Positions 23,541-31,506 of a DNA stretch of 64,000 nt are shown here, piece by piece. Position 1 is the first letter of the stretch, and every line of letters begins with the position of its first letter. Source of the DNA: Nonomuraea turcica (GTDB lineage Bacteria; Actinomycetota; Actinomycetes; Streptosporangiales; Streptosporangiaceae). The stretch lies in assembly GCF_030718205.1 (NCBI RefSeq), contig NZ_JAUZQF010000010.1:186001-250000 (forward strand). Reading direction: 5' to 3'. Below the pieces are notes generated by a model. It saw nothing but the letters and a program-made list of their open reading frames with translations, searched no databases and had not been told where the DNA came from. The position numbers and the translations under genes were made by a program.

Positions 23541-24227
23541 TTACGACGAAGGAGCATCCCGCCTGCCGTCCTCATGGTCGAAGTCGATCCGCATGACCAC
23601 TCGCCGGACCGTGGGATGGCTGACCTCCTTGAACCCGGCGTCCTCGAAGACCTGACGTGCCCCCACGTGCAGCTCGCCCCAGGTGATCTCCTTGCCCGGC
23701 TGGGTGATCATCGGGTAGGCCTCGAGCGCGCGGGCGCCGTGCCCACGGGCGAAGTCGATCGTGGCCTGAGCAAGGGGGTAGGTGAGGCCGCGGCCCCGGT
23801 AGCCCCTGCGGACCACGAAGCAGGTCACCGCCCAGACCCCGTCGTCGTCCTTGTCCTCGGTACGGCCGGTCCACGGGACCCGAGAGGTACGCAGCTTGGG
23901 ATACGCCGTCCGCGGCTCGACCGCGACCCAGCCCGCGGGCTCGTCGTCGACGTAGGCCACCAGACCGCTGGTCGCCCCCGCGTCCGGGTCGCCGCAGGCG
24001 GTCTGCGCGCGGAGCATCGCGGTCCGCCCCTCTTGCGTGGAGTCACGCCAGATCCAGCCGACGACCTTGAACCGCTGGCACTGGCACCGGCCCGCGTCGG
24101 TGGTGCCGAAGATCGTGGCAAGGTCGTCCCACGACGCCTCGTTGGCGGGGACGATGGTCACCCGCTCGGCCGGGATCGGCGCGGGCTCTGCCGTCATCGC
24201 CGGCTCGTGAAGGGTGTCCTCGGTCAT
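23541..24227 (-). CDS. GNAT family N-acetyltransferase
   Basis: A 228-residue protein. The acetyl-CoA site is CFVVRRGYRGRGLTYPLAQATIDFA. The N-terminal part contains GRCQCQRFKVVGWIW, found in a subgroup of GNAT proteins annotated only as acetyltransferases. The start at 24227 is chosen because the upstream extension to 24437 is antisense to the divergent WYL gene and looks non-coding. Substrate unknown. Confidence 0.82.
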   Translation of the reverse strand: MTEDTLHEPAMTAEPAPIPAERVTIVPANEASWDDLATIFGTTDAGRCQCQRFKVVGWIWRDSTQEGRTAMLRAQTACGDPDAGATSGLVAYVDDEPAGWVAVEPRTAYPKLRTSRVPWTGRTEDKDDDGVWAVTCFVVRRGYRGRGLTYPLAQATIDFARGHGARALEAYPMITQPGKEITWGELHVGARQVFEDAGFKEVSHPTVRRVVMRIDFDHEDGRRDAPSS

Positions 24228-24282
24228 GGCCCGCATGCTAGGTTCCATTCCGGACGTTCTGCTACCGGATTGCGGAGATGGC

Positions 24283-25245
24283 GTGAAGCCCGACGCGAGC
24301 CCCACGGCACGCGCACTGCTGGCACTCGAACTGATCCAGGCCGGCCCGGGCATGACCGCGGACCGGATCGCCGACAAGCTCGGCGTCTCGGAGCGGGCCG
24401 CACGGCGATACGTCGGCATCCTCCGCGAGGCCGGCATCCCGATCGAGTCCGTCCGCGGACCCTACGGCGGCTACCGCCTCGGCCGCGGGCTGCGGCTGCC
24501 GCCCCTGACGTTCACCGCGGAAGAGGCGCTCGGCCTGGTCATGGCCGTGCTCGACGGCCACCACGACGCCGGCGATCCCACCGACCCGGTCGGCAACGCG
24601 CTCGGCAAGATCATGCGGGCGCTCCCCGGCCCGGTGGCCGCCCAGGCCGAGGCCGTCCGCCGGACCACGGCGCCCGCCCCCGACCGCGCCGCCGCCCGCC
24701 CTGACCCGGCGATCACGACCACGCTCGTGCGGGCCTGCTCGAGCCATCGGCGGGTGCGGCTCGGCTACCGTTCCGAGGCCGGGTCGCAGGAGCGGGCCAT
24801 CGAGGTCGACCCGTGGGCGGTGGTCGTCCGCCACGGCCGGTGGTATCTGCTGTGCTGGTCCCACGTCGCGGACGCCCGGCGGGCGTACCGGATCGACCGG
24901 GTGCGCGGCGTGGAGGTGCTCGACGCCGACTTCAGCCCACCCGCCGACCTCGACCCGGTCGCGACGCTCGAGGAGCATCTCGCCGTCGGATGGGAGTACG
25001 ACGTCGAGGTCGTCATCGACGCCCCCGTCGACGCGGTGGCCCGGTGCCTCCCCCGGGCCCTCGGACGGCTCGAGCCGCTCGACGCCGAGACCACCCGCCT
25101 GGTCGGCAGCACCAGCAACCCTGTGTGGTACGCCGAGCAGCTCGTGACGATCCCGGCGGCGTACCGGATCGTGCGGTGCCCCGAAGTCCAGGAGGCCGCA
25201 CGTGTCCTCGGGCGGCGGCTGCTAGGGGCGGGTGAGCACCCCTAG
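24283..25245 (+). CDS. HTH/WYL-domain transcriptional regulator
   Basis: A 320-residue regulator. The N-terminal HTH 11 domain is residues about 8-58 (LLALELIQAGPGMTADRIADKLGVSERAARRYVGILR), followed by YGGYRLGRG and a WYL domain with EVDPWAVVVRHGRWYLLCW and RAYRIDRVRGVEVLD. GTG 24283 is preceded by GGAG and matches the usual family start (xKPDASPTARALL). Divergent from the GNAT gene. WYL domains bind nucleic acid or small ligands; the target is unknown. Confidence 0.87.
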   Translation: MKPDASPTARALLALELIQAGPGMTADRIADKLGVSERAARRYVGILREAGIPIESVRGPYGGYRLGRGLRLPPLTFTAEEALGLVMAVLDGHHDAGDPTDPVGNALGKIMRALPGPVAAQAEAVRRTTAPAPDRAAARPDPAITTTLVRACSSHRRVRLGYRSEAGSQERAIEVDPWAVVVRHGRWYLLCWSHVADARRAYRIDRVRGVEVLDADFSPPADLDPVATLEEHLAVGWEYDVEVVIDAPVDAVARCLPRALGRLEPLDAETTRLVGSTSNPVWYAEQLVTIPAAYRIVRCPEVQEAARVLGRRLLGAGEHP

Positions 25246-25248
25246 GGG

Positions 25249-26694
25249 TCAGTCGGTGCCGGACTCCATCGCGGCGGAGTCGAGCAGCTCGTCGCCGGGG
25301 ATCTCGCCGCTGGAGGCGATCGCCTCGGCCCCGCCCTCCGGCATGGCGCCGATCAGCTCGGTCGGGGTCGCCGGCACGGCGCCGATCAGCGTCGGGTGCG
25401 CGCTGCCGACGATGCCCAGCCGGGCATATTGCTCCAGCTTGGCGCGGGAGTCGGCGATGTCGAGGTTGCGCATGGTCAACTGGCCGATGCGGTCGACCGG
25501 CCCGAAGGCGGAGTCCTCGGTCCGCTCCATGGAGAGCTTGTCCGGGTGGTAGCTGAACGCAGGACCGGACGTGTCCAGAATGGAGTAGTCCTCACCGCGC
25601 CGCAGCCGCAGGGTCACCTCGCCGGTGACCGCCGTGCCGACCCAGCGCTGCAGCGACTCGCGCACCATCAGCGCCTGCGGGTCCAGCCAGCGGCCCTCGT
25701 ACAGCAGCCTGCCCAGTCGCCGGCCCTCGACGTGGTAGGCGGCGAGGGTGTCCTCGTTGTGGATCGCGTTGACCAGCCGCTCGTAGGCCGCGTGCAGCAA
25801 CGCCATGCCCGGCGCCTCGTAGATGCCCCGGCTCTTGGCCTCGATGATCCGGTTTTCGATCTGGTCGGACATGCCCAGGCCGTGCCGGCCGCCGATGGCG
25901 TTGGCCTCCAGCACGAGCTCGACGGCAGAGGGGAACTCCTTGCCGTTGATGGTCACCGGCCGCCCCTGCTCGAAGCCGATCGTGACGTCCTCGGCGGCGA
26001 TCTCGACCTCGGGGTCCCAGAACCGCACGCCCATGATCGGTTCGACGATCTCAACGCCCGTGTCGAGGTGCTCGAGCGACTTGGCCTCGTGGGTCGCGCC
26101 CCAGAGGTTCGCGTCCGTGGAGTAGGCCTTCTCCGTGCTGTCCCGGTAGGGCAGGTCGCGGGTGAGCAGCCACTCCGACATCTCCTTGCGGCCGCCGAGC
26201 TCGCTGACGAAGTCGGCGTCCAGCCACGGCTTGTAGATCCGCAGGGAGGGGTTGGCGAGCAGGCCGTAGCGGTAGAACCGCTCGATGTCGTTGCCCTTGA
26301 AAGTGGAGCCGTCGCCCCAGATCTGCACGCCGTCCTCGAGCATCGCGCGCACCAGCAGCGTGCCCGTGACGGCCCGCCCGAGCGGGGTCGTGTTGAAGTA
26401 GGTGCGGCCGCCGGAGCGAATGTGGAACGCCCCGCAGGCCAGGGCCGCGAGCCCTTCTTCCACGAGGGCCGCGCGGCAGTCGACCAGCCGGGCGACCTCC
26501 GCGCCGTACGCCGTGGCGCGGCCGGGCACCGAGGCGATGTCGGGCTCGTCATATTGGCCGATCTCGGCGGTGTAGGTGCACGGCACTGCACCCTTCTCGC
26601 GCATCCACGCGACCGCTACCGAGGTGTCGAGGCCGCCGGAGAAGGCGATCCCGACACGTTCACCGACGGGGAGGGAGGTGAGTACCTTGGACAC
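25249..26694 (-). CDS. argG: argininosuccinate synthase
   Basis: Joins citrulline and aspartate with ATP in arginine biosynthesis. The PP-loop ATP site is GIAFSGGLDTSVAVAW and the protein continues CTYTAEIGQYDEPD, WGDGSTFKGNDIERFYRYG and FEQGRPVTINGKEF. At 481 residues it is the longer E. coli-like type of ArgG rather than the 400-residue type common in actinobacteria. I start at GTG 26694, 9 nt after a -10 box, so it is probably leaderless. It stands alone, away from other arg genes. Confidence 0.93.
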   Translation of the reverse strand: MSKVLTSLPVGERVGIAFSGGLDTSVAVAWMREKGAVPCTYTAEIGQYDEPDIASVPGRATAYGAEVARLVDCRAALVEEGLAALACGAFHIRSGGRTYFNTTPLGRAVTGTLLVRAMLEDGVQIWGDGSTFKGNDIERFYRYGLLANPSLRIYKPWLDADFVSELGGRKEMSEWLLTRDLPYRDSTEKAYSTDANLWGATHEAKSLEHLDTGVEIVEPIMGVRFWDPEVEIAAEDVTIGFEQGRPVTINGKEFPSAVELVLEANAIGGRHGLGMSDQIENRIIEAKSRGIYEAPGMALLHAAYERLVNAIHNEDTLAAYHVEGRRLGRLLYEGRWLDPQALMVRESLQRWVGTAVTGEVTLRLRRGEDYSILDTSGPAFSYHPDKLSMERTEDSAFGPVDRIGQLTMRNLDIADSRAKLEQYARLGIVGSAHPTLIGAVPATPTELIGAMPEGGAEAIASSGEIPGDELLDSAAMESGTD

Positions 26695-26703
26695 GAGCAG
26701 AAG

Positions 26704-26732
26704 TATATACACATCAATGCATGACCATGCAA
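26704..26732 (-). promoter_or_regulatory. argG promoter with ARG-box-like dyad
   Basis: On the minus strand TTGCAT (26732-26727) and TATATA (26709-26704) are 17 nt apart. TGCATGGTCATGCA (26731-26718), a perfect 6-bp dyad around GT, overlaps the -35 and spacer. ATGCAT/TGCAT half-sites are characteristic of ArgR boxes in streptomycetes, so arginine repression is likely. Confidence 0.62.
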
Positions 26733-26777
26733 AGCGGGTGTGCGGTCGCGGCACGTCGTCTTCCGGTCGGGCGGTCG

Positions 26778-27788
26778 TCAGGCGGCCAGGCTCGACTCGC
26801 GTATGACCAGTTCAGTGGCGAGTTCGATGTGATGGGATTCGATCTTCTCGCCTGAGGCCAGGCGCAGCGCCGTACGCAGGGCGACCATCCCCATCTCGCG
26901 CAGCGGCTGGCGTACGGTCGTCAGCTGGGGCGAGGTCATGGTGGCGATCTCGGTGTCGTCGAAGCCCACGACGCTGAGGTCTTCGGGAATGCGCAGGCCG
27001 CGGTTCCTGGCGACCTGCATGGCGGCGATGGCGCACTCGTCGCTGACGGCGAAGACGGCGGTGGGCGGGGACGGCAGGTCGAGCAGCGCGATCGCCTCCC
27101 CGACTCCGTCGGGGTAGCAGAAGCCCGCAGTGCGCACGTATTCCGGGGGTACGGGCACACCCGCCGTCTCCATCGCGGCCCGGTAACCCTGCATGCGCGC
27201 CTGGTTGGAGGCCGCGTCCGCGGGGCCGCCGAGGTAGGCGATGCGGCGGTGGCCGAGGGCCAGCAGATGCTGAGTGGCGGACAGGCCGCCGGCGAAGTTG
27301 GTGGAGCCGACGCTGGTCATGGGCGTGACCGGCGGGTTCATCGGGTCGACGACGACCACCGGGAGCTGAGCCAGGGACAGTGCGGCGAGGTGGGCCGCGG
27401 TCGGCTCACAAGCGAGGGTGATCATCGCTCGCCGCCCGGCCGTGACCAGGTCGCGCACCCAGGAAGTGTCGTTGCCGGACTTCAGGTGCGTGACGACGAC
27501 CGCCACTTCCGACTCGTCGCCGGCCTCGATCGCACCCTTGATGATCTCAGTGGCGTAGGCGGAGAGTTTCCCGTCCACCCACACTTCGACCGTGGCCGAG
27601 CCCGCGGCCTGGTTCCGGTGCGACAAGCGAGGGATGTAGCCGTGCTCCACCAGCAAGGACTGCACCCGCGACCGGGTGGCCGGTGCGACGTCGCTGCGAC
27701 CGTTGAGCACCTTGGACACGGTGGCGACGGACAGACCGGCCGAGGCGGCGACGGTGGCCAGCGTGGTCCGATGGGATCTGCTCGGCAT
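26778..27788 (-). CDS. LacI-family transcriptional regulator
   Basis: A 336-residue repressor. The LacI HTH and hinge run through LATVAASAGLSVATVSKVLNGRSDVAPATR; the sensor domain includes GLSATQHLLALGHRRIAYLGG, AVFAVSDECAIAAMQVARNRG and DLSVVGFDDTEIATMTSPQLTTVRQP. The ATG at 27788 has GGGAGGA upstream. It is not next to a sugar operon; the AAGCGCTT-core dyads at 8367 and 17422 are the closest LacI-type operators seen, so it is a candidate regulator of the uronide genes. Confidence 0.9.
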   Translation of the reverse strand: MPSRSHRTTLATVAASAGLSVATVSKVLNGRSDVAPATRSRVQSLLVEHGYIPRLSHRNQAAGSATVEVWVDGKLSAYATEIIKGAIEAGDESEVAVVVTHLKSGNDTSWVRDLVTAGRRAMITLACEPTAAHLAALSLAQLPVVVVDPMNPPVTPMTSVGSTNFAGGLSATQHLLALGHRRIAYLGGPADAASNQARMQGYRAAMETAGVPVPPEYVRTAGFCYPDGVGEAIALLDLPSPPTAVFAVSDECAIAAMQVARNRGLRIPEDLSVVGFDDTEIATMTSPQLTTVRQPLREMGMVALRTALRLASGEKIESHHIELATELVIRESSLAA

Positions 27789-27973
27789 CGAATCCTCCCT
27801 CACGCCCCGCTAACCCCAAGACCACTCCACCGCCGGGGCCCTGTGATCCGGCGATGGCGAGCGCACCCATGTATCGATCTTCCTGCACCGCGTGAGTGAC
27901 ATTTTATCAATTTCACCCTGCGGCGGGAGGTTATATATGGCTGGGTTCCTTTCCCGCATGGATTTTCGGCCGG

Positions 27974-28042
27974 CACCGTCCCCGTCGCCGTCCACGGCTG
28001 ACCAGCGGGCGGCCCCCCGCTGGTCGAGCTCCGGGGACGGTG
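27974..28042 (-). terminator. nested GC-rich hairpin downstream of the methyltransferase gene
   Basis: CACCGTCCCC (27974-27983) pairs with GGGGACGGTG (28033-28042), and inside it GACCAGCGGG (28000-28009) pairs with CCCGCTGGTC (28016-28025), all perfect. It starts 10 nt after the stop of the minus-strand methyltransferase. There is no long T-run, so it may be a strong pausing or mRNA-end structure typical of high-GC actinomycetes. Confidence 0.6.
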
Positions 28043-28052
28043 AGCACGCGCG

Positions 28053-28880
28053 TCAGCGGCGAATGCCGATGGCCTCCAGATATTCGCCGGCCGCCAGCAC
28101 GGTCCCGTCGTCGGCCTGGTTGAACTTCTTGGGCACCTCGGCCAGGTCCGCGGCGAAACGTGCCCGCGTGGCCTCGTCCATGGTGCCCGCCAGGCGGTGG
28201 ATCGGCCCGTAGTTCGCCAGGAACCATTCCGCGAAGTGCTCGGGCGAGCGATAGCAGAACTCGAACGTCCGCGTCTTGAGCGCGACCCATTCGACCTCGT
28301 CCCCGAACAGCTCCCGCAGCCGCCCCTGTGTGCCCCACAACATCGGGGACCTGACCTGCGGCGGGGGCGGCGCGTACGTCCCGATCGTCCGGAAGAGCAC
28401 CCCCACCAGCCCGTCAGGCGTCCAACTGGCCAGCCCGATCGTCCCGCCCGGCCGCGTCACCCTCAGCAGCTCGGCCGCGGCCCGCTCCTGGTCGGGCGCG
28501 AACATCACGCCGACCGTGCTGAGCGTGACGTCGTAGGACGCCTCGGCGCACGGCAGCTGTTCCGCGTCCCCTTCCGTGAAGGTCACCTCCAGGTGCTCGG
28601 CCGCCGCCCGCTCGCGGCCCTGGTCGAGCAGGCCGGGCACGTAGTCGACGCCGGTCGCGGCGGCGAAGCGCCGCGCTGCGGCCATGGCCGCGTTGCCCTG
28701 GCCGCAGGCCACGTCCAGGATGCTCTGCCCGGCGCGTACGCCGGCCGCCTCCACCAGGCGTTCCGCCATGAGCTGCAAGGTGACGCCGACGCGTGCGTAG
28801 TCGCCGGACTCCCACCCCAAACGCTGGCGTTCCTTGAGCGCGACGAGGTCGGGCCGCGCCGGCGCCTGCGGTGTCTCCAT
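28053..28880 (-). CDS. class I SAM-dependent methyltransferase
   Basis: A 275-residue methyltransferase (methyltransf_25/11 type). Motif I is ILDVACGQGNAAMAAAR, motif II area TGVDYVPGLLDQGR, then EGDAEQLPCAEASYDVTLSTVGVMFAPD and LLRVTRPGGTIGLASW. GGGGAGGAATC precedes the ATG. The variant resembles UbiE-like proteins that act on small molecules; substrate unknown. It is monocistronic between two inverted-repeat elements. Confidence 0.86.
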   Translation of the reverse strand: METPQAPARPDLVALKERQRLGWESGDYARVGVTLQLMAERLVEAAGVRAGQSILDVACGQGNAAMAAARRFAAATGVDYVPGLLDQGRERAAAEHLEVTFTEGDAEQLPCAEASYDVTLSTVGVMFAPDQERAAAELLRVTRPGGTIGLASWTPDGLVGVLFRTIGTYAPPPPQVRSPMLWGTQGRLRELFGDEVEWVALKTRTFEFCYRSPEHFAEWFLANYGPIHRLAGTMDEATRARFAADLAEVPKKFNQADDGTVLAAGEYLEAIGIRR

Positions 28881-28936
28881 GATTCCTCCCCTTTCCCGGC
28901 GCCGTCTCGGACGGAGGCGCCTTCACCACCTAGGCC

Positions 28937-28963
28937 GTTCCATGCCGTGACATCACGTGGAAC
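28937..28963. promoter_or_regulatory. inverted repeat upstream of the methyltransferase gene
   Basis: GTTCCA (28937-28942) and TGGAAC (28958-28963) flank an inner CGTG-ACAT-CACG dyad, 57 nt before the start. The spacing fits an operator for a dimeric regulator; none is encoded next to it. Confidence 0.4.
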
Positions 28964-29042
28964 GGAGGGCAGTACGCCGTCGGCAAGATCGGCGGGAAGA
29001 AGGGCGGACATGATCGCCTGGCGTTGCCCGATCGCGGCGGCC

Positions 29043-29205
29043 TCAGGTCCGGCGGGCGACGCCGGCCACGACGTTGTAGCGGGTCAGGTCCTGGCGGATC
29101 AGGTCGTCCGGCTGGGAGCGCCAGTCGGCCAGCGGCACCAGACCAGGCTCGAGGAGCTCCATGTCGCCGAAGTACGACATGATCTCCGCCCGGGACCGCC
29201 AGCGT
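29043..29205 (-). pseudogene. C-terminal remnant of a DUF574-type SAM methyltransferase
   Basis: The minus-strand frame ending at 29043 reads RAEIMSYFGDMELLEPGLVP then LADWRSQPDD and YNVVAGVARRT. This is the characteristic end of the actinobacterial S-adenosyl methyltransferase family (Methyltransf_19), where an EIxxFFxGxELxEPGxVxxPxWR motif precedes a terminal GVARK/R. Upstream of about 29205 the frame is no longer coding. An N-terminal piece of the same family is at 31698-31841 on the same strand. Confidence 0.65.
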
Positions 29206-29352
29206 CCGGTGCACGATCTCGCGTTCCGCCTGCCGCACCGGCATGTCCAGGAGGGCCGCCACCGCCCGGGAAGCGAAATCGGGTGCGTCGAGCAGCCCGG
29301 CCAGCCGGAAGGCCCGCTGCGCGCCCGCGCGGGAAGCGTCCGATGACTACGC
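29206..29352 (-). pseudogene. fragment of an AfsR/SARP-type NB-ARC regulator
   Basis: A minus-strand frame bounded upstream by a TAG encodes SRAGAQRAFRLAGLLDAPDF and then RAVAALLDMPVRQAERE with GC-rich third positions. The RAFRLxGLxxxPD...AAALLDxPxxxAE pattern is that of the helical segment after the NB-ARC ATPase domain in AfsR-like regulators. Only about 45 residues remain, directly abutting the methyltransferase C-terminal fragment in a different frame. Confidence 0.55.
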
Positions 29353-29465
29353 CGCCCACGCCCGGCTTCCCCGGGAGTCGTGAAAACTTGACACAAACGT
29401 CCAGAAGCTCAAGGCCAAAGATCGTTAGGCCCCTCGCAAGACCGGGAAGGCTCGGAGACCACGGG

Positions 29466-29494
29466 GTATTCCCGACGTATTCCCGGCGTATTCC
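29466..29494 (+). repeat. three 11-bp-spaced direct repeats (SARP-box-like)
   Basis: GTATTCC heptamers start at 29466, 29477 and 29488, exactly 11 bp apart, separated by CGAC and CGGC. Heptameric direct repeats at one helical turn are the known binding mode of SARP activators such as AfsR, ActII-ORF4 and DnrI. They lie about 100 nt before the secreted-protein gene. The rest of 29353-29596 shows no gene. Confidence 0.45.
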
Positions 29495-29596
29495 AAGTTG
29501 CCACCGGCGTATGCAAGGATCTGGCCAGGAGTTGTGAGCAACGGCCGCGCGAGAAACGTGGTCCGCGGCGGAGTTCTTCTACGGAAAGGGCGTGCG

Positions 29597-30079
29597 TTGC
29601 TAACCAAGAGAAGTTTCGGATCTGCAATGCGGCAGATACCCGTGATCGCGCTGTCGCTTTTTCTTATGGTCGAAATGACCGCAAGCGCAAGCGCCGCATC
29701 CACACTCACGCAAGTTCAAGTGAGCAGCTCGGCCGATGACCGGGCTTCCCAGGCTACTTCCGCTGGGACCACCGCGATGCGCACATGCGGCAGGCGTTCG
29801 GATTGGTACATGAGTTGCGTGTGTCCAGCGGGCTACAATGTGCGGGTTTTCGGTTATGCGACCGACACCCCCGCAATGATGTGGTGGGGCATCACCCTCT
29901 CTCACATGCGGAAAAGCCGTTCTCCCATCAGTGGATACGGAACCAACCCAAGGCAATACAACTCTACGGGCTACAAGTCGTTTATAACCGGGCAACAGAT
30001 CGTGTACTACAGCACCGGCGGGGGCTGGCAGGCTGATCAATGGTCCAGCATGGGCGCGGCCTGTACGAACGTGTTCTGA
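29597..30079 (+). CDS. orphan secreted protein, family not recognised
   Basis: A 160-residue protein from TTG 29597, chosen because GGAAAGGG lies 6 nt upstream; an ATG at 29627 is an alternative. A signal peptide (KRSFGSAMR, hydrophobic core, ASASA cleavage) leads to a mature domain of about 130 residues with four cysteines (RTC, MSC, VC and a C-terminal AAC), enough for two disulfides, plus many aromatic, Gly, Ser and Tyr residues. Codon use is noticeably less GC-rich than in neighbours, suggesting transfer. A good terminator follows. It could be a secreted binding or toxin-like protein; I cannot assign a function. Confidence 0.7.
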   Translation: MLTKRSFGSAMRQIPVIALSLFLMVEMTASASAASTLTQVQVSSSADDRASQATSAGTTAMRTCGRRSDWYMSCVCPAGYNVRVFGYATDTPAMMWWGITLSHMRKSRSPISGYGTNPRQYNSTGYKSFITGQQIVYYSTGGGWQADQWSSMGAACTNVF

Positions 30080-30093
30080 GTCCGACCTAACGT

Positions 30094-30135
30094 GAAGATG
30101 GGTGTCAGGTATCAACGGACCTGGCACCCATCTTC
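30094..30135 (+). terminator. terminator hairpin after the secreted-protein gene
   Basis: GAAGATGGGTGTCAGGT (30094-30110) pairs with ACCTGGCACCCATCTTC (30119-30135), 17 bp with one G-T pair and an 8-nt loop. Only a short ATTG follows. It starts 15 nt after the stop codon. Confidence 0.75.
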
Positions 30136-30453
30136 ATTGTCGGAGTGGTTTTGTCGGTGACAAGTGACAGCGTTCGCCGGTCTGCTGCGACAGCGACCAT
30201 TGCCGTTGAAAGGCGGTGTCGCTGAGAAGTAACAGCGCCCGAGGGCTTGCGGTCGGAGCATTGAACTGCGCACCGGCGTGTCACCCCGCTTTTAGAGGCT
30301 TTTGGGAAACCCCCCGGGTTGGACGCCGCACTGCGTGCCTACGGCCCGCTGGACTCGCCGTAGGCGCGCATCGGTCAGGCACCTCAGAAATGGAACGCCC
30401 AGGCGCCGGCCTACCTCGCTTTAACGCTCGCCCTTCGGGGTGCTACGCAGTAG
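30136..30453. other. 318-bp stretch without a recognisable gene
   Basis: Frames are interrupted by stops and no family signature was found. It occupies the place where the HTH domain of the following DUF5753 protein should be encoded, so it may be decayed coding sequence. CCGTAGGCG and GCAGTAGGCGG elements recur, without clear structure. Confidence 0.5.
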
Positions 30454-31161
30454 GCGGGCCCCTGGCTCCCGCCGCACTACCTTTCCGCCAACCCCAAGAC
30501 CAGCTCCGCCGCCTTCATCGCGGCGACATGCCCCCCCGACACCCGCCAGTCCCGGCAACGGGGTTGGTGGCACCGGCACCGCCCGACTATGAAGCGAGGT
30601 TTCGACAGCTACATTGGCCTAGAAGCCGAGGCATCGGGACTCAGGACCTACCACCCCCAGGTCATCCCCGGCCTACTCCAAACCGAGGCGTACGCCCGAG
30701 CCGTCATCACCGCGACTGCCCTTGGTTCAGTCGATGACGAGGCGATGGCCGAGAAGCTGACAGTCCGTCTCTCTCGTCAGCAACTCCTCACGCGCCAGCC
30801 GCCGTTTCGCGTTCACGCCATCCTTGACGAAGCCGTCCTACGCCGCACTGTTGGAAGTCCCGCGACGATGGCCGAGCAGTGCCGCCACCTGATCCAACTC
30901 CGCCAGTCGCTCCCACACGTCACCGTCCAAGTGCTTCCCTTCACCGCTGGCGCACACGCCGCCCTCGATGGGGCGTTCAACATCCTTGAGTTCCCCGTCA
31001 GCACGGACCCGGACATCGTCTACCTGGAGCAGGCACAGAGCGGTCTTGTCCTTGAAGACCCCCACGAACTCAGCAGCTACACCGCCAGATTTCAAAGCCT
31101 CGCCGATCTCGCCCTGTCGCCGGACGAGTCACGAGACTTAATCGCAACCCTTAGCGCCTAG
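30454..31161 (+). pseudogene. DUF5753 (Scr1-type) regulator lacking its N-terminal HTH
   Basis: The protein carries the DUF5753 domain: YIGLEAEASGLRTYHPQVIPGLLQTEAYARAV, then RLSRQQLLTR, FRVHAILDEAVLRRTVG, VQVLPFTAGAHAALDGAFNI and DPDIVYLEQAQSG. In intact homologues this follows an XRE HTH and a QRGWWH linker. The linker is visible here (QSRQRGWWHRH before the ATG at 30589) but the frame opens only at 30454, after a TAG, and no HTH is seen. If expressed from 30589 it would be a 190-residue domain without DNA binding. Followed by a DUF397 gene, the usual partner. Confidence 0.7.
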
Positions 31162-31189
31162 CGCTCCTGTTAGAAGGACTCCACGCAAA

Positions 31190-31405
31190 ATGATCTCCGC
31201 TTCGGGGCTGCATTGGACCAAGAGCAGCTACAGCACGAACGGTGGCGACTGTGTCGAGGTAGCAGTTACCACCGCTGGCGTGCACGTCCGCGACTCCAAG
31301 GACCCTGACGGCCCCGTTCTGACGTTCACACCTTCCGAGTTCCGTGCGTTAGTCGCCGGTGCGAAGGATGGCGAGTTCGACGGCTTGGCACACCAAGCAG
31401 AGTGA
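31190..31405 (+). CDS. DUF397 small protein
   Basis: A 71-residue protein with the family signatures LHWTKSSYSTNGGDCVEVA, VHVRDSKDPDGPVLTFTPSEF and ALVAGAKDGEFD. AGAAGGA precedes the ATG. DUF397 proteins pair with Scr1-like XRE-DUF5753 proteins in actinomycetes and are described as toxin/antitoxin-like regulators. Here the upstream partner lacks its HTH, so the pair may be inactive or altered. Confidence 0.9.
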   Translation: MISASGLHWTKSSYSTNGGDCVEVAVTTAGVHVRDSKDPDGPVLTFTPSEFRALVAGAKDGEFDGLAHQAE

Positions 31406-31506
31406 TCCGTCGGTTCATCCTCCGTCAGAGCATGCCTCCGGCGGGGGACTCCGGATCCAGGATGATCAACTACGCGCGCCCCCACACATGGCTGGGCTGG
31501 AAGTCG

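Noticed and set aside
22632..24704. 690-codon open frame on the plus strand
   Set aside because: It is antisense to pcm and the GNAT gene, both of which have clear family motifs.
27937..28212. Short ORF with a good GGGAGG-ATG start
   Set aside because: It runs through the nested hairpin and antisense into the methyltransferase; its composition is non-coding in appearance.
29409..29709. Minus-strand ORFs of 72-94 codons
   Set aside because: No family signature, no ribosome-binding site, and antisense to the secreted-protein leader and the direct repeats.
30216..30737. 173-codon plus-strand frame
   Set aside because: Its second half overlaps DUF5753 in the wrong frame and the first half shows no HTH or other motif.
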